Assembly: GCA_037833965.1 (NCBI GenBank)
Contig: AP031352.1
Coordinates: 16,100,501-16,164,500 of the forward strand
Direction of reading: 5' to 3'
DNA: 64,000 nt
From: Marchantia polymorpha subsp. ruderalis
Lineage: Eukaryota > Streptophyta > Marchantiopsida > Marchantiales > Marchantiaceae
Shown here: one piece after another, positions 24,701 through 38,523 of the stretch
Layout of the letters: the number at the start of each line of letters is the position of its first letter
Position numbering within the stretch: position 1 is the first letter of the stretch
The notes under the pieces: model-generated
Seen by the model: the letters and a program-made list of their open reading frames with translations, nothing else
Database searches by the model: none
Told to the model about the DNA's origin: nothing
Program-made: the position numbers and the translations under genes

Positions 24701-26374
24701 ACCGTTTTTGGTTAGATGATTTACAGATGTATAAAATATAAATTTTTACCACAATGATATTGCCGTTTAAAAAAAAAGTGATTGATGTAAAAAAACAATG
24801 ACATGTGATTTTTTGCAAAAAAAACTTAATTATTATAAGAAAATATGTGTTGTGTTGTGTATAAAAGTTTTTTATTGTTTACTGCAATCAAAGAATCAAA
24901 CAGAAAATAAGTATATTATGATATCATCGTTATATTACATTATCGATGATGACACTATAATTTTCTGTTTTAAATCTTCAAAATTATTATATCGTGGGTA
25001 TAGGATTATTCAAGTACGGTAGGATTTAAAGTTTACGGTCTTTGCGAACCATTCACTGTTATAGCTAAAGTATTTTGGATAAATAAATGGAATCACATAT
25101 TTTAGAATTTGCATATGCAAAACAAACAACTTCAAAACAACAGTTCATTTGATGAGTTTTCAATCCATAGAATTTTATGATATTGGCATTATGTTATAAT
25201 TAAAAATTGTAGATCCATAAAGTTATGAAAGTGTGCATTGACTTTCAATATTGAGGAGTAAATGCCAACGCAAGATAAAACAACGCAAAGAAGGAAGAAC
25301 ACAAGCAACTAAAGTAAGCTCCAAGGCCAACATTGCATCTTGGACTAGTGGGCTTGTCCATTACAAGACGCATTAAGAGTTCGATTAGGAAGATCAGGTA
25401 CATCAGACCGTGTAAAGTCTGGCAAATGCCAAGTTTGGCAGAATTAAGTTAATTCTGGCAAATTTTTCTACTTAATTTTGGCATTTTTGGCATTAACACT
25501 TTAATTTCACTACTTTTTGTATGAGGGCTTGGCAATAATCGTTTTCAGCGTTTCAAATTGCTTAGCATGTATAATACCCGCCAAGTAACTGCTGTCAGGG
25601 TGCCCAGAGAGTCATCTTTCTCCCATTTGAGAAATCATTTTCAACCAACCGTTATATTTGGAACGCTGCCGTCGGCCCACCGCACAACCGACTCAAATGC
25701 ATGAAGCGCCCATTGAAACAATTTCATGAAGAGTTGAAGAAAGTCTTCTCGTTGTGCTTGTTGAGGGCCTCCTTCCACTGGTTATTTTTGTTGCAGCCAA
25801 AAAAAACTAACAATGATCAAAATATAGGTTAAAAATAATGATATGATAGGAGGAAAGTGGAGAAAAATAAAATGTAAGCGATCTGTATTTTACTTACTTT
25901 TTGTGTTCGTGTGCAACTTGTTCTCCTGACTCTAACTACCAAAATTTTGTGGCAATCTTTTGCGCGCAACTTGCTCTCGTGCTAACTTAGAACGAACAAA
26001 ACTTTGAGCACCTAGAAGCACGTAGAGAGTTTGAGATACGTAGCTCACCAGCAAATGCACTCACATGCTGTCCCGGGATCACGCATTGCTACCCTAACTT
26101 CCTCCTTCCTGTCCTAATCGAAAATTACCAATGGACATCTTTGTGTCTCTGAAATTTGGCCAGATTAATTTTGGCGTCTAAAAATAGAACGACAAATTTT
26201 ACACGGTATGAGGTAAATGAATTATGGAATGATCTAATGGATGGTACGGCAGCTGAGTGACATGGTATTCTGTAGTGCGATGTTGTGACTTGTGAGCGAG
26301 ATCTTCTTCTAGCTCCATAATTATTTGAATATATATGTATGTATATATGTATAAAAGGTCTTGGCCGCTGTCAG
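21782..26374. other. AT-rich spacer, no recognisable gene
   Basis: About 4.6 kb with only short chance frames (longest about 74 codons at 24798-25022). AT-rich tracts at 22.4-23.1 and 24.3-25.3 kb look like old repeats but carry no recognisable protein. A faint match to peroxidase exon 2 may lie at about 26269-26310, just before the pseudogene called below. Confidence 0.45.
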
Positions 26375-27235
26375 GTGGGAGGACCGAGCTGGAACTTACC
26401 TCATCTGGAAATATCTTTCAGACCCACAGATAAGTTCCAGCTGGGTGGCAAACATATTTTCGCCCAACTGAACCGAAGACAGTCCAAGACCTTCCAGATC
26501 CTTTCTGAAATTCGATGAACTGATGTCGAGCTTTGCCGCTGCTGGACTTAACAGGGACAAAATGGTCGTTCTTTCAAGTACAATTGAAGAGTGCTTGGTA
26601 GAGTTCAGTTTTCTGCACACAATTGTTTTGCATTTCATGTATAGCCACTGACGATTAGCTCGAGCATTGGCGCTCTCAGCCGAGATGGATGTAATCATTA
26701 GCCAAACTTATGTTAATGTAAACCCATAGATTTACATTAGTGACTGCTGCCAATGTTCTGAAGCTTTCAGGATTTCAGCGAAACCTGGTGCCTGGAAATG
26801 GTTTGCTTCTCGAGATGATTATGCAGATAAGCTCATTGGCTTTGTAATGCATAGTTTTGGAGGAAGTCACACCATCGGTCACACCGCAACTTGTGAATCA
26901 CTCCGCTTTTATAATTTCGACAACACAACAGGGCTCACAGACCCTTCACTAAACATTATGACGGCCAAGGTCCTCGAGAGACAATGCCCGGAGGATCAAA
27001 CCGGAAGCATCATGATTGTGGATGCAACTAAGAACACTTTCGACCACCTCATCTTCAAGGCAGTTTGAAAAAACTAGGGGCTATCTCAATCAGATGCCCA
27101 GATTTTGACCGAATCGGTAGGTACTTCTGCAGAAATATTCTCTGCACAGATCTTCCTTTTCCACCGACTTTGGAGCAGCAATGGTGAAAATGAATAATCG
27201 TCGGGTCGACGTCTCAAGGAGAAATTCGCAGTAAG
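26375..27235 (+). pseudogene. Decayed class III peroxidase (exons 3 and 4)
   Basis: A broken relative of the peroxidase at 9907-11495. Exon 3 starts after a CAG acceptor at 26374 with VGGPSW, and its end (DELMSSFAAAGLNRDKMVVLSS over about 26510-26577, split by a frameshift) aligns with the intact [21 protein letters not shown]. Exon 4 starts near 26863 with GSHTIGHTATCESLRFYNF and goes on through DPSLN and the family motif TKNTFDHL. It then hits TGA (27066-27068) and TAG (27075-27077) where the intact gene has VLAKRGLL, continues in frame as SDAQILTES, and shifts frame near 27157 before FSTDFGAAMVKMNN. Exons 1 and 2 with the distal haem pocket are absent, except for a doubtful trace of exon 2 near 26.27-26.31 kb. 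It cannot make an enzyme and is probably an old tandem duplicate. Confidence 0.88.
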
Positions 27236-30200
27236 TGACAGCCGTCAACGAGTGACAGTTTGGTCAACGATGCGAAAGTAGTTTTGAACTTCGATGCCTT
27301 CGATCACTCTCAGTTGGGCAGTTATTAGGAAGATGATAATATTTGCCATCAAGTGAAAAAAACTTACAGAAAGGAAACAAGGGATATCATTCGTTAGGAG
27401 ATTTTGATGGATTTATAGTGACTATGACTTATTCATTACTGAACGTTTGTGCAAGTCAACATCACAAGATTACATGCTCAATTTACCAGATTGGATTGGA
27501 CCAGAATAACCTGCTGTAGCTAACAAATTACAGAGCCGAAGGCCGCGAAGGTTCAGTCTTGTCATTCGACATGACATGTGTCCACTTCGGCAAAATCAAG
27601 TGACTGATACGAAGATTCAAAAGTATAGAAGGCTTTTCAAAGTATCATGAGTGAATATCCTAGAACGAGAAAAAAGTTTGAAGAATCATTATACTTAGAA
27701 TCTGCTTATAATCAAAAACTCAACTTTGCTTAAAATCTACTTCTAAGTTAAAATTAAACTTCTGAAGCAAAAGGCTGCTCTGTTGTGTGCAAACAAATTT
27801 ACTCTCCATTAAAGATATCATTAGCTTTCTATATATACACCTCGATCGAATTTCTACGTCACTAAAATCATAAAATCATAAGAAAAAATTCAAGATGTAT
27901 AGGATTGTCAATTCTTTTTGTATGAAATCTGTAAAATATTTAGACACACTCAGCACGTGACAGAGACCTAACAACACCGATTGCAGATATATCAAAGACT
28001 ACATGACCTAAAATTCCCACCAACCAAAACTGAAATCGTATATGGAGCCGTTGACGTACTTCATGTTCTAGAACACCAACAAATCAATCTGTTAAGAGAT
28101 TAGCTCAAGTTATCGCAACGTACATGTGGAGTCAGGTGATGTTGCTAGATATGACGAAGCCTCCAATGGCTGTATTTTCTCAACGAGGTTTCTATAAAAC
28201 GAACCTCCATCTTTAACCGTATGTGCGGATCTAGATGATACTTTGAGGCCCCAACGGCAAAAATACTTTCTCAAATACCAGTCAACAAGCAAACATCCAG
28301 CGTTTAGCATCTCGTTTGTAGCGTTAAAACTTTAACGCTACAAACGAGATTATATTCAGGGAAGGAGTGTTACATTGCTGTTAATCCCCGCCATTGTATT
28401 TATGTCATTACAGTTCACGCCATGTTTTCACCACCATGTTTTCGCATATTTGAATGTTGGTGAAATGCCCAATAATCACCTTACACGACCGCCTCAATTC
28501 CCCGGCCAACCTTATGTTTCGCACCATCCTTACCACCCAATGCTCCAACTTGCACCACCGAGTCCATTTTCTGATGAACGTCATTCGCGTGGGTATTCCC
28601 TCTCGGTGTGGTTGCAGGCTTTAGAATAAGATTTGTAAAGCTGTATATACTTTTTCTTGCAACGGGTAGGCTCGAAACTCATTCTGTGGGCAGCTGCTTG
28701 ACCTGGGACATCACATCCTCCACATGGAATTTTGCTACTAACGGTAGTCAGAATTCCATTTACATTTCAGCTTGTCCCGTCTAATGACAAACGTGCAGAA
28801 ATGAAGAAACCAAACTTACTTACATCACTCCAGTTTTCAGTACACGTGACCATTCGTCTGTCATTCTGATCTTGGGAAACTCCATGGTCACACCACGTAC
28901 ACCCATATTTGCAAAAGAAGATGAACTGCGTAGGTCTTCCTCCGCAGTTATCATCTTCAGCATACTTACAAACTTACAGTGTGGGGACCATGATATATGG
29001 AGCTCAGAACTCGGTAGCATAGCAGCAAGTAGCGTCATCCAGCTAGAATTCTCCGTTCTGGTTTCACCACATGCATTAGAGATTCAGCAAGCTAGAGTTG
29101 AACTCACACGCTTGAATCTCGATCTGACCAGAAAAAAAAGACGGTATATGTGGAAAGAACTAAGGTTTCATGAGTTGGATGGAAGATATTTGCGCATAAT
29201 CATTATACTAACAAATTGTGCGTACTTTCTTCTTCTGTCTGTGTGCAATCAACGTGACTGTACATGGGATACGAACAGTTGTCGTTGTTCGTAGAAGCTC
29301 CCACCAACGAGGTGGAGTAAAGGCTGGTTGGTTCTCCGTTCTCTCTTGTGGTGACTTGCCGATATGGATTCATCCATGAATTCCTTGATGGATCTAGAAA
29401 TCCTTTCTGAATAATTAGTCAGATTCCCTTGATAAATTAGCAAACTCACTGCCTTCATACTCGGCGGGGCTAAAGAGCTGCGATCAGTACAGTATGTGGG
29501 AAGGGATGTAATTGGTCGTCAATGTAACCTGTTGATCCTTATGTCGTGTACGACTGAGATACGAGAGGATGATGCCCTCCGAGACAATACTCGATCGGCA
29601 CCCATCCAAACTTGCTCCGAACTATAAGTACGCAGTTGGATAGTGACTAAGTCGTGAACAATCAGAATGTGGAGAAAATTGTTCGATATAGAAAAAAAGG
29701 TTGCAAACATGGTGAGGACAAGATAAAGTCTTTGAACTCCGATTCCAATAAGGCCTAAGGACCAGAGTGTTCATATGGCACCCAAACGACGTGTGTGCTC
29801 TCAGAAGATGCACATTCAAACATAATTTCTCGATACCTGATGCGAGCGTCGTCGGCATTTATCGCAGGCTTGGAAGGAACAATTCCTCTGTCATTCTCGG
29901 CATAAAGATTGCGTTGCGTCGGACAGGTTGGTGATACAGGGCCGTCTATTATCTTTCTTGGCACTTCGGATGTGTTGTTTTGGCTGCATTACTGAAACTG
30001 CCAGGATTTTATTTTCAGTGGTGGAGATCCAGACAAATTCACCTTAAATTTCTAAACAACTAGAAACTTTCGATTTTCTAAACAATAAATCGTCAGGATC
30101 CATCCTTATACTCGGGAGACGTGAAGGTACTAACTAGTTCATGAATCTTCTCCTACAATCAGTCGTTTGTATTCTCAAAGCTTTGTGCAGCTCATTTTCT

Positions 30201-32385
30201 CGCCTACCTTACGGTACTGCCGACTTACAAGACTCAATTTGACCGACGCTTAGCATTCGGTTGATAGATCCGCTGTTCTTACAAGAGAACCGAACTGAAA
30301 GTCGAGAGAGCAACAGTCTGGTCGGGCATTTCAATGGTACTTGTAGAGTTGTGTACAGAACCAGCTCAAGGTGTGCACTGTGTTCCTCAGTTTGTTGGCA
30401 AGCAAGGTCCACGAACGGTAGGAGCGTGATGAAGCTACTCCATAAAAAGTATCACATCACCGACACTCTCGGCCTCTAATGGTCAGGAAGGCAGAGTTCG
30501 TGTCCTCTTCTACCTGGGACATGCGGTATGGGATGAGCATGCTCTTGAGCGGACCCGTGTGCATCGCAGGGGCTTAGGCTGGGCATGATTACAAAGCTTG
30601 TTGGAAAAAAAGCGAAGCACACAGGCTACTTTAAGGAAATAATAAAATTCGCCCATATTATTCATAAACTCCCAATAATTGCTTCTGATTAGAGGCAATA
30701 ATTTGGAAGCAACTGACTTGAATGAAGCGCACACATGGAATTAGAGGGACCTCAATAATGTCTAACAAAGTAAAATAAAGGAAAAGAAAGGGACAAAGGG
30801 TTCCTTTGCATGATGAAACTTCAGTTTTGGTAATGAAGAGTGTCTCACAGTTTCTATTATATGGAGATCCATATGGATGATCTTTATACGACAGCAGGTA
30901 GTATATGCGCTTTAGAACCTGCCATTCATTCCCACTACTCTACTTTCCACAGAGGTGGGATATTACCAACAGTGTTGAGGTCACAATTCTCTAACTAGCA
31001 TTCCCCATACTTGAATTAAAACTAACTCGAATTCAACTGAAATGTTACCTCCACCTCCCTAGATGCGAACAGTACCTCCAGAATAATTTCTGGCAAGGTG
31101 AACTTCTCGCTATGATTGCGTTACATATTGGAGAGCAATGCATACAATTATCATGCTCAATTTCGACCCTGGACATACCATGTATGATGACTCTTTAGCC
31201 ACAAAGGTAAGCCTTAACATGATTACTATTCACTGTCGCTGAACTATTGCTATGGTGAGACTCTGAGATTTCTTCACAACAAATTGAATGAGTATCGTTC
31301 AAACGAGTGACTTGTTAATGAGCATGAAATATTGTCCACCTCCCACGAAATTGTACAAAGTTCACACACCCACATTCGCTGGGATTAGATCTACGTAATT
31401 TCAACTTATGTATGATCTAGAAAGTGTTCCTTGTTTCAAAGCGAACATTGAGAAATGGTTTGATTATCAAAAGAACAACGTCATCGTGACGTATCAGTAC
31501 ACCTGCCACTTTAACATTTTCCTCAGATTTAAATCTGGAAATGTCAACCTCATCTACTCCTTTACTACTTCATCTTCTCTCTGTCCAATATGCCACGAAC
31601 CACGCAGATCTGTGCGCTGTACAGGTTAGAGAGCTCGAAGTTTGTCTGTGTACGTGCTTCACGGGAGGTGTCAGCATACGCAGTAATCATGATTCCATGT
31701 CAAGGAAAGTGCTCCGACACCCAACTCATCAGCTGAAAATTCTTCAAGATACAGATTCAGTCTCGCGCTACACGGCTTCTTGACAATTGATGATGTGCGA
31801 GTATAATGCAAGTTTAGTCCGGCATAGTTGCGGTAGGTAGATTTTTGTACAGCATCTCCCAAGCTCTGAGAGTATGAAAGCTGGCTCCGTGAGCATGAGA
31901 AGATGCTCGACAGAGCTAAGACCTGCTTGTGGAGCGTCAAATGGACGCCGCCCCCAAAGGCGGGACTGCTTGCATTGGTTCCTTGATTTCCCTTTTACTT
32001 GGGCCCATGGCTGACCGCTGCATCTCTGAAAATAGAGATGCAGGTCTGTGACTGTTGCAAGTTCCTACTTGTTTCAACTGCATAACATGGGCCCGCTGCA
32101 GGGTCCCACACGACAAAGAAAGCTTTTGCGGACCTCTGTAGTTCGTGCAGAGGTTCGTGTATTACATGCTTGAATGGTGGCCTGCTATAAAGAAGTTGAG
32201 AATTTGGAAATCTCACATTCCTTGTTTAGTGAGATATCCTTTGGTCCCTCTTCTCTCATTCTGATGGAAGATTGAGACTCAGCGCAGCTTATTCTTACCA
32301 TCTTCAATCGGACAGAGATCTGAGATCTGTCAAGTCTGGGAGAAGACACCAAAGGGTTCATTCAGATCGATAGCGATCTTGTCAA
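27236..32385. other. Spacer without recognisable gene
   Basis: About 5.1 kb. Open frames at 28375-28629 (84 codons) and 28872-29294 (140 codons) have no conserved domain, low coding likelihood and no splice-linked partners I can find. A perfect palindrome at 28309-28350 is listed separately. A 10-bp hairpin (CTGCATCTCT with its complement) is at 32018-32043, close to the likely transcription start of the ARF gene. Nothing else stands out. Confidence 0.45.
28309..28350. repeat. Perfect 20-bp palindrome with 2-nt spacer
   Basis: ATCTCGTTTGTAGCGTTAAA (28309-28328) is followed by AC and then its exact reverse complement (28331-28350). It is unrelated in sequence to the other palindromes in the window. 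Confidence 0.95.
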
Positions 32386-34124
<1,739 letters not shown>

Positions 34125-35764
34125 AGCTCAACCACGACATTCTCGAGTTAGATCGTTCCGGCTCTTTTCCAGATCAAAAGGCAGGCCTGCAGAGGATGCA
34201 TCGTCTCTAGAGGATCTCAGTGTTAATTTTGAAGGCAGGCTGATTCAGTCGCTACACAGTAGATCACATTCATCATCCTCACCTCTAGAGTTTCTCCATT
34301 AGAGCATTCCTTCAGCAATTCCACCCTGCAGCCCAAAAGGCATGGGTGCACAGGAATAGCAGTAGTACGCGTTTGAGTCGAATCATGATTCAGCTGTCGA
34401 GGCAATGGAAATCACGAAGTCCTGCATACATATACAGATGGGGTGCTCGCAGCTCGGAGCTTTTGTATCTAGAGTTTAGCTCTAGGATTCTTCAGGCAGT
34501 CCGCAGAATCACTTCGGTTCTTCTCTTCTCCCCAATTCAGCTTATGCAAATTACATGTCATCATTTTGACTAGAAAATCCAGTAAACCTGCCGTCGTGCA
34601 GGCCAGTGCTCTATCTGCAATGCAAAGCTTTTAAATAAAAGCGTGCGATGCAAATGTAGATCGTATGGAGTGAAGCGTCAAATGAGTTTGCACTGGACCT
34701 CGCGAGTTCAAATATTTCCGAAGATCTGTGTGCACATACATCATCCTTTCGGCACCACATTCCTCCAAAAGCAGATGATCTTGTTAAAAAATATCAGGGC
34801 AATTGCTGAAATAGACTTGCAGACCTTAGAAATGAATTACTCGATGCAGGAACTTTTGTAAGACCAGCCATTGTTGCTTCCAATATTGATATGCAATATG
34901 ATGGATCTCACAAGACCGATAAAAATGGAACGAATGAGACTGTAATGTACTTGTTAATATCGGAGTCTCTTTCTCTCTATGAATAGCAGTAGACTGTTAA
35001 TGGTAACAGAGTAAAATCTAGTTAATAACTTATACCTCAGTTACCTATGGTGTGAGTTACAAACTATACTGAAAGGTTTGGCAACCATTAGCAACTCAAG
35101 GTTCTCGTTAGTTAGGTGATTTCGAAACATATGTGAGGAGTTCAAAAATTGCTACCTGAATTTCTTTCTAAAATTCATATGATTGGTACGCTAACCAAGA
35201 GCTGTCTGCCAGCCTGCCAAGACCATCTGTACAATATTTAAATCCTTCTCATCTTTATCGTCAAAGGCTGGTTGTCATTGAATAAAAAGACGTGAACTGA
35301 AATGTCATCATAAAAGCTGGACTTCAGTTTTCGGCCAGAATACACTGGTAACGTGCTGGGATTCTACCGCCCACGTATCACCCAGATCATCGTGCTCTGC
35401 CATGGGAATTGATATCAACATGTGATCAAAATCAATACCTCGCAAGAAGTGCAGCACTCGAAACGGACGACGTCAAATCTCCTGCCGTCACCGTCCTGGC
35501 ACGCTACTGTTAGTGTCTCTACCGTTCGTCGACAACTAGGGGAATGCTTTTCAGCCATCCTTCTCCATCATTGTACTCCCTTTCAAACTTCGGCTACCGA
35601 GTTTGACGAATTTGACACATTAGAGTTCTCACGATTGTGCCACGTCTAGTCATCATGTGATAGAGTCACGGTTTCGTCAATCAGCCGGCTTCTCACTGTG
35701 GAGAATTTCTTTCAGCCCGGTTGTGCAGGCCCTCTTGCTGCTGACAGTCTTTCAAATTCAAGGC

Positions 35765-35791
35765 TTAACATATCAAAGTTTGATATGTTAA
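35765..35791. repeat. Perfect 13-bp palindrome with 1-nt spacer
   Basis: TTAACATATCAAA and its exact complement are separated by one G at 35778. Its last base is also the first base of the next palindrome. Confidence 0.9.
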
Positions 35792-35831
35792 AAAGCTTGA
35801 TAGGTTTGATGATCAAACCTATCAAGCTTTT
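35791..35831. repeat. Perfect 20-bp palindrome with 1-nt spacer
   Basis: AAAAGCTTGATAGGTTTGAT (35791-35810), one G, then its exact reverse complement (35812-35831). It directly abuts the 13-bp palindrome. Confidence 0.95.
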
Positions 35832-38010
35832 CGTCTGCACTTTTACTTTCACTTTGTGCCTCTTTCCAGAATTCTGACAACGACACCAGTTTTAGGAAGA
35901 AGGAGTTTCTAAACAAGGCTAGTCCAGTCCCTAGATCTAGTGATGTAGTCCAGTTGCACCTGGTCTCCAATGCACAGCAGGGCGACAGTTGCTCCGTTGG
36001 ACTATCTACATGCAGTGAGATGAGGAATTCGGGAAATCAACAAGGAAACTGAAAAAATGCCTGCTCCCAACAAGTGAGCTTATCAGATTCGCAGCCAAGG
36101 ATTCTTCCTCTCGAGCTTACAACAAGAAACCAGTTAGTGTCACACTGAACAGTCTCCACCGCCGACAAGAAGCACTGGACAGTGCACCACCACCAGGCAT
36201 GCACTATGCGAGCAGCAGATTCATGGCCCATGTGCTGCTGCAGTGTGATTGACAGGTTTGCCCATATTCCGGTACAGAGGTAGCAAGAAGACATCACCCT
36301 GTCGTTGCAATTCGATCGAGCACTAGAGGCGAGACGGGCCCGAGCAGTGGAAGTACTTCACGTGCCACCGCTCGATCTCTCGGGCATCGACTTATGCATG
36401 AGGAACTGCGTGACAACCAGTTCCATGGGATTGAAAATTTTCGAATCAGAGAGGACGCTGTGATTCTCGCACTAACGACCTGCCACAGATTTCTATTCGT
36501 AGACTCTGTGACACGAGGACCACGAAAGCCTGCCATCGGTGGTGCTGTCATGCGAGCGATGGTAACGAGAATCAGAAGATAACGTACGGCATACCACTCG
36601 AGAAGACGAGGCCAGCTTTGTCCTAAAGACTACTCGGTTGTGGTAGATGGCATTGAATGCCGTCCTCCCAAATCTTGTTCATGGACGAGACCCAATCACC
36701 GATTTTTGCCGCGTCCTCAGTATTACATCGCCCTCGCCGCCAACCAACTTCAGACGAACTGCTGGATAGGCTCTGATACTCAAGCAGCTCAGTAGTAACA
36801 TCTGGTCCCGAGCCTAGAGCACACATCGAGTGAGCGGCGATGCATAAGCTCGAACCTCGAGCTACGTACACGGGGGATGTGTGTTGCGCATCATTGGGGC
36901 TCAAAGATCCGCGTATCGCTAGATGCCTTGCCTCCATGGGTCTCAGTCGGAGGTGAAGAGCTCGGGTCTAGCTCCACTGGCCGTCATAAAGGTGGGGCGT
37001 GTCAGATATTAAAAAGTGCAAGCTTTAGCGCATTAACGCGCAGCAACACAGATTTCATCAGCTCAGCTGGATTTAATGCCCAGGCACATGCTTCTCCCGG
37101 TGCGCTCACGGTTTGAAACTTCTCTCCGGCGACCCTCGAGAGGCAGGGAGGGAAACTGGAGGCACGCAGAAGGGTTGGCCTCGAATCAGACCCGAAATGT
37201 CCAAGGTCGTCGCCCTCATGCGGCCGAACTCACGTGGGTCAGACCTTCAGCAGACATACTGCGCTGATTACGATGTACAGTATAGAAATATAAGATTCTC
37301 GACTTCTCCAAGTAGTCGAAGGTCGACGACCTCTTCAGACTGATGATGCACTGAAATTCAACTCATGTCGCTTTCTCCACTGATAAAAATAGAGGCCAGA
37401 CTTAAATAATGGCAGGTATTGTATAATTTCCTCTAGGACCTTTTCGGTAGGTACGAGGGGCATGACAAGCTTCAAGGTGTTCGAATCCTAGACACGCAAA
37501 GCGAGTCGCGGAACTGACAAGGGCAGCAGCTCCAACACAACACGAAGGGAGATTTCAGTCACGAGCATTCAGTTGTTCTAGGAGATGATCACGAGGCGAT
37601 TCTTTGGACCCGTGTCGAGAGGGTTTACGGAGGGGAGGCTCTCCACCAGAACCGCGCACCGCTTTCAGTTTTGCCCTGACGATTTGCAGGAGATCAGATT
37701 AGTTGCTCGAGCGTGGCAGTGCGGAAAATCAGAATGAAAGCTCGAACCGTACCGTGGGTTTGATGTAACTCCTGGCAGAAGACGTGTTCTAAGCGATTGG
37801 TTGTCTCGAGTAATCGCATCGTGAGATCATTTGGATCATGGCGAAACAAGCCGTAGCTCGCTGAGAGCTGGTTTGCAGTCTGGTGCATCGAACCGCAGCG
37901 TTCAACGACAAGTCGGCCGTCGATTGATTTGCAGCTCGACACGGTCAGTGGCTGCTTCTGCTGCTGCTGTGTGCTGTGACATCTCTCCGTGGTATTGGAT
38001 ATCCCCTGCA

Positions 38011-38394
38011 ATGGATGCCAGACGCACCGAATTCATACTCAGTGTGCTATTACTGTCGACGTTGTTGCTCTCGAGCACAGTCGCCAGAACGGAAGGAAGA
38101 GTGTCGCCCTCGAGGGAAGACGAGCAGCTCCGAGACGCAGTCAGAGAGGTGTACAAGACAGCTTTGTATGATCTGCAAGCTTGTGCCGGGGAAGACCGCC
38201 ACGCTTTTTGCTGTCCTGCAGCGATGAATCTGATCACCGCTGAGACGGGGCTCAAGCACTGCGAGCTGTACGCAAGATTCTTATTCACCCGCGGCTTGAT
38301 TTTCCTCTGCGAGAAGCGTACAATTGAGCAAAATTGTCCAAGGCTGTTGGTCAAACAGCATTTGAGGACAGATATCAAGCGCTTGAAGTACTAA
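38011..38394 (+). CDS. Small secreted six-cysteine protein, unknown function
   Basis: A 127-residue protein. Residues 1 to about 28 form a clear signal peptide (charged start, then LSVLLLSTLLLSS, then a small-residue cleavage region near VARTEG). The mature part of about 98 residues is basic and probably helical, with six cysteines spaced C-x8-CC-x15-C-x15-C-x8-C, enough for three disulfides. This spacing does not fit lipid-transfer proteins, snakins, defensins or thionins, and I do not recognise the family. I chose the ATG at 38011 because it has G at -3 and +4 and starts the signal peptide; the open frame further upstream has only TTG. A polyadenylation signal lies 124 bases after the stop. 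The intronless, compact layout and good codon quality make it a likely real gene. Confidence 0.7.
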   Translation: MDARRTEFILSVLLLSTLLLSSTVARTEGRVSPSREDEQLRDAVREVYKTALYDLQACAGEDRHAFCCPAAMNLITAETGLKHCELYARFLFTRGLIFLCEKRTIEQNCPRLLVKQHLRTDIKRLKY

Positions 38395-38517
38395 GGCAGA
38401 GACCTTCTCTTTCTCTTCTGCTCTCCATCTTCCAACGGAAGGTTTACATGAACGAGCTCCTCTGCCACCTCCTCAAAAGTGTACATACTTCTTTCGAGTC
38501 CATATTTAGGACTGATC

Positions 38518-38523
38518 AATAAA
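38518..38523 (+). terminator. Candidate polyadenylation signal AATAAA
   Basis: AATAAA lies 124 bases after the stop of the small secreted protein gene, a normal distance for a plant 3' end. Confidence 0.5.

Larger units (their letters stand above)
34125..38010. other. Spacer without recognisable gene
   Basis: The beginning is the 3' untranslated region of the ARF gene; an AATAAA-type signal occurs near 34635. Two adjacent palindromes at 35765-35831 are listed separately. Frames of 60-104 codons between 35.4 and 37.3 kb overlap on both strands and match no family I know. The reading frame of the small secreted protein stays open upstream from 38011 to about 37831 but offers no ATG there. Confidence 0.45.

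Noticed and set aside
27961-29480. Frames of 70-140 codons around 28.4-29.3 kb as a possible gene
   Set aside because: No domain or linked exons; composition is like the surrounding spacer.
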